A stretch of DNA of 64,000 bases, taken from Humibacillus xanthopallidus. GTDB taxonomy: Bacteria > Actinomycetota > Actinomycetes > Actinomycetales > Dermatophilaceae. Made by a program: the position numbers and the translations under genes. Below the pieces are notes generated by a model. The model saw only the letters and a list, made by a program, of their open reading frames with translations. It had not been told where the DNA came from and did no database searches. Below are positions 43,507 to 51,978 of the stretch, piece by piece (within the stretch, counting starts at the first letter, position 1; each line of letters starts with the position of its first letter). Where the stretch lies: positions 310,001 through 374,000 of the forward strand of contig NZ_VFQF01000002.1 in the NCBI RefSeq assembly GCF_006717145.1. Direction: 5' to 3'.

Positions 43507-43512
43507 TAGGCT
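43507..43512 (+). promoter_or_regulatory. -10 element of a leaderless promoter (gene at 43519)
   Basis: TAGGCT, six bases, ATG. Confidence 0.5.
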
Positions 43513-43518
43513 GAGGGC

Positions 43519-43962
43519 ATGCTCGGCATGAGGGAGTACGACGGCGACTACATCGATGCGTGCCGCTCGCGGGTCGAGACCCAGACGGCGATGTTCCGTG
43601 AGGTCGCCCAGGCGGCCCGTGACCACGGCGACGCCGACCTCTCGGGTCTCGAGGGAGCGCTGGAGTCGCTCGAGTCCGAGTACTTCAACAACATGCTCCT
43701 CGTGCTCGAGGGCTACTTCGTGCACCGGCTGCGGGGGGTCGAGGGCAAGGACGGCAACGCCCTCAACGAGGTGCGTGTGCTCGCCCGGTCGCTCATGGAG
43801 AACGGCGGCACCCTCATGGAGGACCCGCAGATCCCCCTCGACCCGGAGCGCGCCGTCCTCGGCCTCAAGGCGGGGGAACCCGTGCGCCTCACGCTCCAGG
43901 AGTACACCCGCCTCTCCGACGCCTTCTTCCGCGAGCTCGAGCGACGGTTCAGCGCCACCTAG
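43519..43962 (+). CDS. Conserved hypothetical helical protein
   Basis: 147 residues, soluble, mostly helical: YIDACRSRVETQTAMFREVAQ, LEGALESLESEYFNNMLLVLEGYFVHRLRGVEGKDGN (two ends: ALESLESEYFNNM and FVHRLRGVEGKDGN), then EVRVLARSLMENGG and VRLTLQEYTRLSDAFFRELERRF. It looks like a genuine conserved protein by codon pattern, but I cannot assign a family. Likely leaderless; lies just upstream of the F420 enzyme gene. Confidence 0.75.
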   Translation: MLGMREYDGDYIDACRSRVETQTAMFREVAQAARDHGDADLSGLEGALESLESEYFNNMLLVLEGYFVHRLRGVEGKDGNALNEVRVLARSLMENGGTLMEDPQIPLDPERAVLGLKAGEPVRLTLQEYTRLSDAFFRELERRFSAT

Positions 43963-44001
43963 ATCACACGCGAGATCCACTGACACGCAAGGAGATTCGA
44001 C

Positions 44002-44412
44002 GTGCCCAAGCCTCCACTGCCAGATGAAGTGGCGACGTTCCTCAGCCGGCCCAACTACGCGACGATCAGTGTCGTGCGGCCCGACGGGCAGCCCGTCTCC
44101 GTGCCGACGTGGTATCTCTTCGAGCAGGGTCAGGTCGTCGTCAACATGGACGCCGGTCGCAAGCGGCTCGACTACCTGCGGGCAGACCCGCGCATCAGCC
44201 TGAGTGCGATGGACCCCGACAACTGGATCACGCACGTCAGCCTCCAGGGGCGGGTCGTCGAGATGGTCGACGACCCCGACCTCGCCGACATCGACCGCAT
44301 CGCCCGGCACTACACCGGCCAGCCCTACTCCGTGCGCGACCGGGCGCGGATCACCGCACGCATCGACGTCGACCGGTGGCACGGCTGGGGTCGGCTGCGA
44401 GCCAGCGAGTGA
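44002..44412 (+). CDS. PPOX-class F420-dependent oxidoreductase
   Basis: 136 residues, split beta-barrel flavin/deazaflavin fold. LSRPNYATISVVRPDGQPVSVPTWYLFEQGQVVVNMDAGRKR (hallmarks: NYATISVVRPDGQP, PTWYLFE, GRKRLDYLRADPR) marks the F420-binding group. Presumably uses F420H2 to reduce an unknown small molecule. GTG with AAGGAG upstream; its stop overlaps the acylase-family start (GTGA), so the two are coupled. Confidence 0.87.
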   Translation: MPKPPLPDEVATFLSRPNYATISVVRPDGQPVSVPTWYLFEQGQVVVNMDAGRKRLDYLRADPRISLSAMDPDNWITHVSLQGRVVEMVDDPDLADIDRIARHYTGQPYSVRDRARITARIDVDRWHGWGRLRASE

Positions 44413-46592
44413 GCTGGCGGGTCGACCGCGACGCCCACGGCATACCGCACCTCTGGGGCGACGACGTCTTCGAGCTGGCCCGCGCCCAGGGCCACGTCAC
44501 CGCACTCGACCGCGGGTGGCAGATCGAGCACCAGCGGTGGCGCATGGAGGGTCGCACGGCGGAGCACATCGGCGCCTCCGGCGTGCCGTGGGACACCTTC
44601 GCCCGGCAGGTCCGGCTCGAGCCCACCGTGCGCCGGGCCTACGAGGCACTCGACGACGAGACGCAGGCGTGGCTCCAGGCGTATGTCGCCGGTGTCGACG
44701 AGGGCCTGCCCGAGGGTCTGGCCAGGTCACGGGAGATCGGCATCCTCGGAATCGAACCCGTTGTCGCCCAAGCGCGCCCGTGGGAGCCCTGGACCCCTCT
44801 CGGCATCTTCTGGGCCATCCACCTGCTCTTCGGCACCTTCCCCTACAAGCTCTTCAACGGCCACGTCGCCGACACGGTGGGGCCGCACCTGCTGCCCCTC
44901 ATCAACGCCGAGGGCCTCGACGGTCGTGAGGGGGTGGAGCAGTCCGGCAGCAACGCGTGGGTGATCGGTGGCCGGCAGACGGCGTCGGGCCTGCCGCTCA
45001 TCGCCGGAGACCCGCACCGGACCGTCGAGCTGCCCGGCTGCTACCAGCAGGTGGGCCTCGCCTGCCCGGAGTTCGACGTCGTCGGTTTCACCTTCCCGGG
45101 GGTGCCCGGCGTGCAGCACTTCGCGCACACGGGGTCGGTGGCGTGGGGCATCACGAACGCCATGGCCGACTACCAGGACCTCACGATCGAGTCGCTGCGG
45201 GCGGCGTCGGGGCCCGCGGTCGACGACGGTGGCGACCGTCCCCTCGAGGCACGGGGCGTCGACGGGTGGGAGCCGGTGACGCGGTCGGTCGAGACGGTCG
45301 CAGTGCGCGGAGGATCGCCGGTCGAGGTTCCGGTCGTCGTCACGGCCCGTGGACCGATCGTCACCGGGCTCTCCGAGGCGCTCGCGGCAGCCGAGGTAGC
45401 CGACGCAGCTGAGGCAACGGTGGAGGCGCCAGCCCGCCTCAGGGCATACAGCCTGCGGACCCCGAGCCAGGTCGACCTCGACCTCGGCTTCGGGGCGCTC
45501 CTGCCACTGCTGCGTGCGCGCACGGTCGATGACGTCGAGCGGGCGCTGTCGCGCTGGGTGGAGCCGGTCAACAGCGCGCTCGTGGCCGACACGTCCGGTC
45601 ACATGCGTCACCTCGTCGTCGGGCGCGTCCCCGACCGCGACGCGCTCAACCTCGAGCGGCCCGTCGCCGCATGGGACCCCCGCCACGTGTGGCGCGGTCG
45701 CCGCTCGAACGAGGCCCGTGACGTCGACGACGTCATGGTCAGCGCGAACGACCGAGCCAGTGGCGGTGGCCTCGGTGCGGAGTACGCAACACCCTTCCGT
45801 GCCAACCGGATTCGCGAGCTCGTCGGTGATCGCGAGGGGCTGACGGCCGACGACTGCGCGTCCATCCACGTCGACACGCTCAACGGGCAGGCGGCCCTCA
45901 TGCGCGAGCTCGTCGAGGACCTGCCAGACGAGAACCTGACCGTCGATGCGGCAGCGGTGCGCTCTGAGCTGCTCGCGTGGGACGGGCTCAGCGACCCGTC
46001 GAGCCACGGCGCCGCGCTCTTCTCGGCGTGGAGGACCGCGCTGGTGCGGTGGTTCACCGCGCAACCGCAGCTGGCGCCCCTGCACCGGCCGACGGGGCAC
46101 TCGAGGATCTTCGCGTCCTGGCTCGATGTCGACGGCCAGGTCGGCGCCGGCTGGCACTCCCTGGTCCGCGGCGCCCCGCAGATCGGCATCGACGTCGCCG
46201 CTGGGGTCCGCGCTGCTCTCGATCGTGTTGCGACAGAGGTGGGCCCGCACGAGGTGTGGGGTGACCGGCACCGTCTCGACCCGCTGCACCAGCTCGACAG
46301 CGCGACCTCGCCGGACGGCATACCCCTGCGGGGTGTCCCTTCGGTGGCACCCGACCCGGTGGCCGGTGACAAGGGGTGCGTGCTCGCCGCGTCGAGTGCC
46401 CCCGGGGTCACGGACCGCGCCTACGGCGGACCGGTCGCGCGCTACGTCTGGGACCTCGCCGATCGCGACGCGAGCGGCTGGGTCGTGCCCTTCGGGGCGT
46501 CGGGGGTGCCCGACGACCCGCACTTCGCCGACCAGACGGACGACTGGCTGAAGGGTCGCCTGCGCCCCGTGGCACGCGGTCGGCGCCTGTGA
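44409..46592 (+). CDS. Penicillin acylase-family (Ntn) hydrolase
   Basis: 727 residues. Starts directly with VDRDAHGIPHLWGDDVFELARAQGHVTALDR-type sequence (ends RDAHGIPHLWG and ARAQGHVTA) typical of the alpha chain. The autocatalytic site is at Gly180-Ser181 in EQSGSNAWVIGG; Ser181 would become the N-terminal nucleophile of the beta chain. HFAHTGSVAWGITN and the C-terminal QTDDWLKGRLRPV are also conserved. No signal peptide, unlike periplasmic penicillin acylases, so cytoplasmic amide hydrolysis (N-acyl or lactone substrates) is more likely. Coupled to the F420 enzyme. Confidence 0.85.
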   Translation: MSWRVDRDAHGIPHLWGDDVFELARAQGHVTALDRGWQIEHQRWRMEGRTAEHIGASGVPWDTFARQVRLEPTVRRAYEALDDETQAWLQAYVAGVDEGLPEGLARSREIGILGIEPVVAQARPWEPWTPLGIFWAIHLLFGTFPYKLFNGHVADTVGPHLLPLINAEGLDGREGVEQSGSNAWVIGGRQTASGLPLIAGDPHRTVELPGCYQQVGLACPEFDVVGFTFPGVPGVQHFAHTGSVAWGITNAMADYQDLTIESLRAASGPAVDDGGDRPLEARGVDGWEPVTRSVETVAVRGGSPVEVPVVVTARGPIVTGLSEALAAAEVADAAEATVEAPARLRAYSLRTPSQVDLDLGFGALLPLLRARTVDDVERALSRWVEPVNSALVADTSGHMRHLVVGRVPDRDALNLERPVAAWDPRHVWRGRRSNEARDVDDVMVSANDRASGGGLGAEYATPFRANRIRELVGDREGLTADDCASIHVDTLNGQAALMRELVEDLPDENLTVDAAAVRSELLAWDGLSDPSSHGAALFSAWRTALVRWFTAQPQLAPLHRPTGHSRIFASWLDVDGQVGAGWHSLVRGAPQIGIDVAAGVRAALDRVATEVGPHEVWGDRHRLDPLHQLDSATSPDGIPLRGVPSVAPDPVAGDKGCVLAASSAPGVTDRAYGGPVARYVWDLADRDASGWVVPFGASGVPDDPHFADQTDDWLKGRLRPVARGRRL

Positions 46593-46653
46593 CGCGCGAG
46601 CGCTCAGGCGCCCGCTGCAATGCCCACGGAGGTGGCTGTGCCAGAGTGTTCCG

Positions 46654-47010
46654 GTGGGCAACGGAGTGACACGGGCGACGATGGTCTGGATCGCCGCCGC
46701 CGCCGTCGTGGGCGGGGTTTCCGGCGTCCTCTGGGTGCTGCGCTCGGAGATCGGCGGCGCGCACACGGGCACGCCGGTCGTCGTCGGCTCCATCGTGCTG
46801 ACGCTGCTCGCCGCGGCGCTGCTCTACCACGGCATCATGGTCGCGGCGCGCGAGCAGGACCGACGGTCCGACCTCGTCGCCCAGCGCCGTCGTCAGGAGC
46901 GACCGGCACCGGGGCCGGCGTCCCCGAAGCGACCGGCACCACGGTCGCAGACCCCGCCGCAGGCTGACGACGACGAGCCCCTGACCTTCCGCCGGGGCAA
47001 ACAGATCTAG
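46654..47010 (+). CDS. Small membrane protein with charged tail
   Basis: 118 residues. Two helices (MVWIAAAAVVGGVSGVLWVL, VVVGSIVLTLLAAALLYHGIM) followed by a basic, Pro-rich cytoplasmic tail. No family recognised. GTG start; ends four bases before dinB, so the two may share a transcript. Confidence 0.65.
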   Translation: MGNGVTRATMVWIAAAAVVGGVSGVLWVLRSEIGGAHTGTPVVVGSIVLTLLAAALLYHGIMVAAREQDRRSDLVAQRRRQERPAPGPASPKRPAPRSQTPPQADDDEPLTFRRGKQI

Positions 47011-47014
47011 CGCC

Positions 47015-48091
47015 ATGGGCCCGCCGTCCTGGGTGCTGCACGTCGACCTCGACCAGTTCATCGCGGCGGTCGAGGTGCTCCGGCGCCCAGAGCTGGCGGG
47101 GCTGCCCGTCATCGTCGGTGGCCGCGGCGACCCGACCGAGCGGGCAGTCGTGTCCACGGCGAGCTACGAGGCCCGCGCCTTCGGCGTCGGTTCCGGTATG
47201 CCGCTGCGACTGGCGGCGCGCAAGGCGCCGGGCGCCGTCATCCTCCCCGTGGATGCCCCGGCCTACACGGAGGCGTCGGAGCAGGTGATGGACGCGTTGC
47301 GCGGCCTCGGCGTCGTCGTCGAGGTGCTCGGCTGGGACGAGGCCTTCCTCGGCGTGCAGGCCGATGACCCCGAGACCTTCGCGAGGGGCGTCCAGGCCGC
47401 GGTCCTCGAGGCCACGCGGCTGCACTGCTCGGTGGGCATCGGTGACAACAAGGTGCGCGCCAAGATCGCGACGGGCTTCGGCAAGCCTCGCGGCGTCTTC
47501 CGGCTGACGCGCGACAACTGGTTCGAGGTGATGGGTCCGCGGCCGACGATCGACCTCTGGGGCGTTGGTTCGAAGGTCTCCAAACGCCTTGCCGCCCATG
47601 ACATCTCGACGGTTCAGCAGCTCGCCGACGCGCCTGAGTCGCAGCTCGTCGAGGAGTTCGGTCCGAGGATGGGGGTCTGGTACTCCCAGCTCGGCAGGGG
47701 CCTCGGCTCGGCGGTCGTCGACGATTCGCCGTGGATCGCGCGGGGCCACAGCCGCGAGACGACCTACCAGAGCAACCTCACGACGCCCGAGCAGGTCGAG
47801 GCAGCCGTGCGCGAGCTGGCGTCACAGGCCTTCGACGACACGGTTCGCGAGGGGCGCCCGGTCTTCCGGGTGACGCTCAAGGTGCGCTACGCACCGTTCT
47901 TCACGCAGACCAAGGCCAGGAAGCTGCCCGGCCCGACGACCGAGCGCGACGAGGTCGTCTCGGCCGCCGTCGACCTCGCCCGACGACTCGACCCCGAGCG
48001 CGAGGTCCGCCTGCTCGGGGTGCGGGCCGAGATGGTCATGCCCGACGAGGGCGACCCCGTCGAGCGGACACCGATCCGCGGTCGGCTCTGA
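47015..48091 (+). CDS. dinB: DNA polymerase IV (Y-family)
   Basis: 358 residues. Palm motifs: VLHVDLDQFIAAVEVLRRPEL (first Asp) and GWDEAFLGV (Asp-Glu pair; usual text is S-x-DEA). Steric-gate region and SYEARAFGVGSGMPLRLA, HCSVGIGDNKVRAKIATGFGKPRG and LWGVGSKVSKRL (HhH) are all intact, followed by the little-finger domain. Error-prone translesion synthesis. No C-terminal beta-clamp peptide is obvious (ends PIRGRL). Confidence 0.9.
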   Translation: MGPPSWVLHVDLDQFIAAVEVLRRPELAGLPVIVGGRGDPTERAVVSTASYEARAFGVGSGMPLRLAARKAPGAVILPVDAPAYTEASEQVMDALRGLGVVVEVLGWDEAFLGVQADDPETFARGVQAAVLEATRLHCSVGIGDNKVRAKIATGFGKPRGVFRLTRDNWFEVMGPRPTIDLWGVGSKVSKRLAAHDISTVQQLADAPESQLVEEFGPRMGVWYSQLGRGLGSAVVDDSPWIARGHSRETTYQSNLTTPEQVEAAVRELASQAFDDTVREGRPVFRVTLKVRYAPFFTQTKARKLPGPTTERDEVVSAAVDLARRLDPEREVRLLGVRAEMVMPDEGDPVERTPIRGRL

Positions 48092-48144
48092 CGGCACACC
48101 TCACCCTCCCGAGGTATGCCGTCCGGCCGGGTCCGCGTCGCGGT

Positions 48145-48168
48145 GCACCCCACCCCACCACGGGGTGC
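48145..48168. terminator. Hairpin between dinB and the GerW-like gene
   Basis: GCACCCC (48145-48151) and GGGGTGC (48162-48168), extended by flanking pairs, lie between converging genes; a GGTATGCCGTCCGG motif copy is 25 bases upstream. Confidence 0.5.
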
Positions 48169-48191
48169 GCCGCTCGGTCGGTGCCCGCGTC

Positions 48192-48530
48192 TCAGGTGCA
48201 GGCTCGGCGCCGGGCCACGAACGGCCGGGTGGCGAGCCAGGTGACGGCGACCATCCCGGCGATGAGGAGCACCCGGTTCGGGTCCACCGCAGGGCGCCAC
48301 GTCACCTCGCCGTCCTTGATGACGAACGCGCCGGCGGGTCGGCCACCCATCCCGAAGCCGCCACCTTCACCGTTGCTTCCGGACTCGTCGGTGCCGGACC
48401 CGCCCCCGCCGCCACCGGCGACCATGGCCGCAGGGATGACAGTGACGCCGTCCTTCTCGTAGGGCTCGCCGTAGACCCTCTTCACGGTGATCGCGTCCTT
48501 GGCCTTGCTCATGAGCTCGTCCAGTGTCAT
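48192..48530 (-). CDS. GerW (YtfJ)-family protein
   Basis: 112 residues. ITVKRVYGEPYEKDGVTVIPAAMVAGGGGG, (split: VKRVYGEPYEKDGV and IPAAMVAGGGGGG), a Gly/Ser-rich stretch GTDESGSNGEGGGFGMGG, then GAFVIKDGEVTWRPAVD and a C-terminal membrane helix. GerW was named in spore formers, but the family is common in non-sporulating actinobacteria; function unknown. ATG start. Confidence 0.85.
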   Translation of the reverse strand: MTLDELMSKAKDAITVKRVYGEPYEKDGVTVIPAAMVAGGGGGGSGTDESGSNGEGGGFGMGGRPAGAFVIKDGEVTWRPAVDPNRVLLIAGMVAVTWLATRPFVARRRACT

Positions 48531-48817
48531 GGCTTCTCCTCCCGGCCGGCGGCGCCGGCGCCTGAGAACCAGCGTGCTCCTCCTACGCCCGTGATGGGGA
48601 GGGCTGAAGGTCCCGACGCGGGACGCTCGGGTAGTGCAGAGCGCAGGGGTGCGACCGGTCGACGTTGCCACCGACCGCCATGACCGAGCGGCCCCAGCGC
48701 GTACGCGGGACGGCGAGGTCGGTGACGACGGCCCGGATGGTCTCGCGAGGGCCGAGGCGCGAGTTGGCGACTCGCAGGCTCGACGTGAGCCGCTGACGGT
48801 GCAGGCCCGAGCCAAGG

Positions 48818-49588
48818 TCAGGAGAGGTGGGCAGCGACCGCTGCGAGTGCGTGGTGCCGTTCCGCATTCGTCCATGGCCGCTGCCCGTCCAGGACGACCC
48901 AGTCGACACGCTCCGGGGTCAAGAACGCGACGGCAGCCGCCACACCCGACGGTTCAGACTCCGACGGCACGAACCCGACCACCGCCGGCACCCCGTGAAC
49001 GAGCTGGTCCGTGCCACCCGTGCAGTGCTCGAAGGCCGCCTGCGCGAACTGCCCCGTCTGCTTGGGGTCGTGCACGGGCAGCTCGATCTCGGCGTAGGTC
49101 ATGATCCGCGAGGCGGAGTTCGGCCGGGCTGGGTCGCTCTCCTCGGTGACGAGCTCGACGTGGCGCACCCGTCGAGCTCCAGAGACGATCAGCAGGTCTC
49201 CCCAGCCCGTGCGGGCCCACGGACCGCGTAGGCCACAGTCGACGGCCTCGAACGCCGGAAACCTCCCGGCGCACCGGCCATCGCCCGCATCCCGGCCGGG
49301 AACGAGCTCCTCGTTGATGTGGATGGCACGTTTGACACCCCGCTCGAACAGGTCCTTCACCGGCAGGTCGGCCCCCGCGCCCGCACCGAGGTCTCGAGCC
49401 TGGACGCACTCGACGGCATCCGGAATCACGGTCATCGACGGGCCCGTCGAGCTCTGGGTGAGGTCGGACGGTTGTGGGATCGACGTGCCCGAGGTGCACC
49501 CGACCAACGCAATGAGTGGAGCAACAACCTGCGCGGCCAGGGGGAGCGCCCCCAGCCGGCGTCGGCCCCGTTGGACCCCCTTGCCCAT
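48818..49588 (-). CDS. Putative lipoprotein
   Basis: 256 residues. Signal peptide with LIALVGC lipobox (Cys about residue 31), Ser/Thr-rich spacer, then a globular domain with several cysteines (AVECVQARDL, GRCAGRFPAFEAVDCGLRG, AFEHCTGGTDQ). It ends WVVLDGQRPWTNAERHHALAAVAAHLS-like (last part NAERHHALAAVAAHLS). No family recognised. An ATG three codons upstream is possible. The 287 bases between its stop and the GerW-like gene hold no gene I can support. Confidence 0.72.
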   Translation of the reverse strand: MGKGVQRGRRRLGALPLAAQVVAPLIALVGCTSGTSIPQPSDLTQSSTGPSMTVIPDAVECVQARDLGAGAGADLPVKDLFERGVKRAIHINEELVPGRDAGDGRCAGRFPAFEAVDCGLRGPWARTGWGDLLIVSGARRVRHVELVTEESDPARPNSASRIMTYAEIELPVHDPKQTGQFAQAAFEHCTGGTDQLVHGVPAVVGFVPSESEPSGVAAAVAFLTPERVDWVVLDGQRPWTNAERHHALAAVAAHLS

Positions 49589-49705
49589 GATTGGCATTAT
49601 GCCGAGCACGTCTTCGGTTGGCGCTCGTTGAGGTTCTGGAGCGGAGCAGTTCGCGGGCCTCGGTGTGTGCGGGCCGCGATGCACGTGAGCGTCGGACTGG
49701 CGAGG

Positions 49706-49732
49706 GTTACGCGAGCGTTACGCGATCGTTAC
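49706..49732 (+). promoter_or_regulatory. Three GTTAC direct repeats at 11-bp spacing
   Basis: GTTAC at 49706, 49717 and 49728, with GCGAGC and GCGATC between, give one repeat per helical turn. This is the layout of sites for OmpR/PhoB-type or AfsR/SARP regulators. They lie about 113 bases before the sugar-binding protein gene; TATTGT at 49775-49780 could be the -10. Confidence 0.6.
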
Positions 49733-49844
49733 TGGTTGCCGCGCGAACCACACCCCCTTCCCATTGCGTCGTCCTATTGTCAGTCAGCACAACGTGGCGC
49801 GTGATCGCGCTCCCACGAAGGCCACCCACTGGGAAGGGACGACG

Positions 49845-50969
49845 ATGAGTTCTGGCATAAAGCGGCGGGTGCTGCCGGTAATGGCGGCAGCCGCCTTGGT
49901 GCTCGGTAGTGCTGCCTGCGGCAGCAGCGACTCGGGCGGAGGCGGGTCCGCTGGCAGCACGGCTTCCGGAGGCGCGAGCGCCAAGACGGTCGGCGTGATC
50001 CTGCCGGACGCGACAACCTCGCCTCGCTGGGAAGCCAACGACCGGCCCAGCCTTGAGAAGGCGTTCACGGCCGCGGGTCTGAAGTCCGACATCCAGAACG
50101 CCGGTGGTGACAAGTCGAAGTTCGGCACGCTCTGCGACGCCATGATCAACGAAGGCGTCTCGGTGCTGATGATCGTGAACCTCGACTCCGAGTCCGGCGG
50201 CGCCTGCCTGAAGAAGGCTGCCAAGGCCGGTATTCCGAGCATCGACTACGACCGGCTCACGCTCGGCGGCGGCGCGTCGTACTACGTGTCGTTCGACAAC
50301 GTGAAGGTCGGCGCGCTGATGGGCACCGGTCTCCAGAAGTGCCTCGGCGACAAGGCCCAGGGCGCGGGCGTCGTGTACATCAACGGCGACCCGACCGACA
50401 ACAACGCTGCACTGTTCAAGTCGGGCTACGACACCCAGCTGAAGCAGGACGGCAAGGTCACCATCCTGTCGTCGGACGTGTCCGGCTTCTGGGACGCCAC
50501 CAAGGCAGGAAAGGCCTTCGACGGTCTGTACACCCAGTTCGGCAACAAGATCCAGGGTGTCGTCTCGGCCAATGACACGATGGCCGGCGGCATCGTCGCC
50601 AGCCTCAAGCGCAACGGCCTCGCAGGCAAGGTGCCCGTCACCGGACAGGACGCCAGTGTCGAGGGTCTGCAGCGTATTCTCGCCGGCACCCAGTGCATGA
50701 CGGTCTACAAGAACACCGCCCTCGAGGCCGACGCGGCGTCGAAGCTGGCGATCGCACTCGCCAACGGTGACAAGGCCGGGGCGGCTGCTCTGGCGACGGC
50801 GACGGTCAAGGACACCGTGACGGGCAAGGATGTCGCGTCGGCCCTTGCCACGCCAGAGGCGATCTACGCGGACACCGTCAAGAAGGTTGTCTCCGACGGC
50901 TTCCAGAAGGCCTCGGACATCTGCACGGCTGAGTTTGCGGCCGCCTGCACGAAGTACGGCGTTTCCTGA
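49845..50969 (+). CDS. xylF: XylF-like sugar ABC transporter substrate-binding lipoprotein
   Basis: 374 residues. Lipoprotein signal (cleavage before Cys25 in LGSAACGSS) and a Gly/Ser spacer, then a periplasmic-binding-protein type 1 domain with IPSIDYDRLT, YYVSFDNVKVG, GVVYINGDPTDNNAALF and VTGQDASVEGLQRI, as in D-xylose-binding proteins. Delivers a pentose or similar sugar to the permease. Start ATG with GGAAGGGA upstream. Leucine is mostly CTG here, not CTC as in neighbouring genes. Confidence 0.85.
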   Translation: MSSGIKRRVLPVMAAAALVLGSAACGSSDSGGGGSAGSTASGGASAKTVGVILPDATTSPRWEANDRPSLEKAFTAAGLKSDIQNAGGDKSKFGTLCDAMINEGVSVLMIVNLDSESGGACLKKAAKAGIPSIDYDRLTLGGGASYYVSFDNVKVGALMGTGLQKCLGDKAQGAGVVYINGDPTDNNAALFKSGYDTQLKQDGKVTILSSDVSGFWDATKAGKAFDGLYTQFGNKIQGVVSANDTMAGGIVASLKRNGLAGKVPVTGQDASVEGLQRILAGTQCMTVYKNTALEADAASKLAIALANGDKAGAAALATATVKDTVTGKDVASALATPEAIYADTVKKVVSDGFQKASDICTAEFAAACTKYGVS

Positions 50970-50978
50970 CAGACGCAA

Positions 50979-51010
50979 GAGGGCCGGCTCGCGCCGTCGG
51001 GCCGGCCCTC
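50979..51010 (+). terminator. Intercistronic hairpin after the binding-protein gene
   Basis: GAGGGCCGGC (50979-50988) and GCCGGCCCTC (51001-51010), perfect 10-bp stem, 12-base loop, 10 bases after the stop. In binding-protein operons such stems stabilise the first cistron and reduce downstream expression. Confidence 0.65.
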
Positions 51011-51126
51011 GAGCATCTGTCGCACGCTCTTGCGCGCCATGCCGCGCGGGCCAGACACCCAGGAGTATGTTCGGGCTGCTGGCAGACCCGATTGGCCAGA
51101 CAACCCGGCTCAACGTGGAGACCTCG

Positions 51127-51978
51127 ATGACGACGATCACAGCAGCGGAGTCCGTCCCAGTGGCGGACCCCACAGCGCCCCTGCTCTCACTTCGGGGGGT
51201 CAACAAGAGTTTCGGCGCAGTGGATGTGTTGCGTGGCGTCGATATCGACATCCGCCCAGGGCGGGTCACCGCACTGGTCGGTGACAACGGGGCCGGCAAG
51301 AGCACCCTGATCAAGGGCATTGCCGGCATCCACAGCTTCGACGCCGGCGAGTACACCTTCGAGGGCAAGCCCGTCACGGTGCACAGCCCGAAGGACAGCA
51401 ACGCGCTCGGCATCGAGGTCGTCTACCAGGACCTCGCGCTGTGCGACAACCTGGATGTGGTGCAGAACATGTACCTCGGTCGCGAGCTGAAGAAGAGCGC
51501 TCTGCTGGACGAGGACACGATGGAGGCCAAGGCCAAGGAGACGCTCTCCGGCCTGTCTGTGCGCACCCTGAAGTCGGTGCGCACCCTCGTGGCCAGCCTC
51601 TCCGGTGGCCAGCGCCAGACGGTCGCGATCGCCCGCGCCGTCCTGTGGAATTCGCGGATCGTGATCTTGGACGAGCCGACCGCGGCGCTCGGTGTGGCCC
51701 AGACCGAGCAGGTCCTCCTCTTGGTCCGGCGGCTCGCCGACCGCGGGCTGGGCGTGGTGCTCATCAGTCACAACCTGACCGACGTCTTCCAGGTCGCGGA
51801 TGACATCGCCGTGCTCTACCTGGGTCAGATGGTCGCTCAAGTAGAGGCCAAGTCGGTAACCAACAACCAGGTGGTCGAACTGATCACGGCCGGGCGATCC
51901 GGCGACCTGGGGCTGAAGCATCCGATGGCGGACGTGATCGAGGAAGGCGCGAGCAAGACGGGGGGCGTGTCGGCATGA
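51127..51978 (+). CDS. Sugar ABC transporter ATP-binding protein (single domain)
   Basis: 283 residues. Walker A GDNGAGKST (52-60), Q-loop VVYQDLALCDN, signature LSGGQRQ, Walker B IVILDEPTAAL, H-loop VVLISHNLTDV. XylG/RbsA proteins of enterobacteria have two such domains; this one has one, like FrcA and several actinobacterial xylose systems. Powers the permease encoded next; stop overlaps that start (ATGA). Confidence 0.88.
   Translation: MTTITAAESVPVADPTAPLLSLRGVNKSFGAVDVLRGVDIDIRPGRVTALVGDNGAGKSTLIKGIAGIHSFDAGEYTFEGKPVTVHSPKDSNALGIEVVYQDLALCDNLDVVQNMYLGRELKKSALLDEDTMEAKAKETLSGLSVRTLKSVRTLVASLSGGQRQTVAIARAVLWNSRIVILDEPTAALGVAQTEQVLLLVRRLADRGLGVVLISHNLTDVFQVADDIAVLYLGQMVAQVEAKSVTNNQVVELITAGRSGDLGLKHPMADVIEEGASKTGGVSA

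Noticed and set aside
48583-48801. Minus-strand frame with gene-like third-base G/C content
   Set aside because: No start codon with a ribosome binding site outside the lipoprotein gene, and no recognisable family. At most a remnant.
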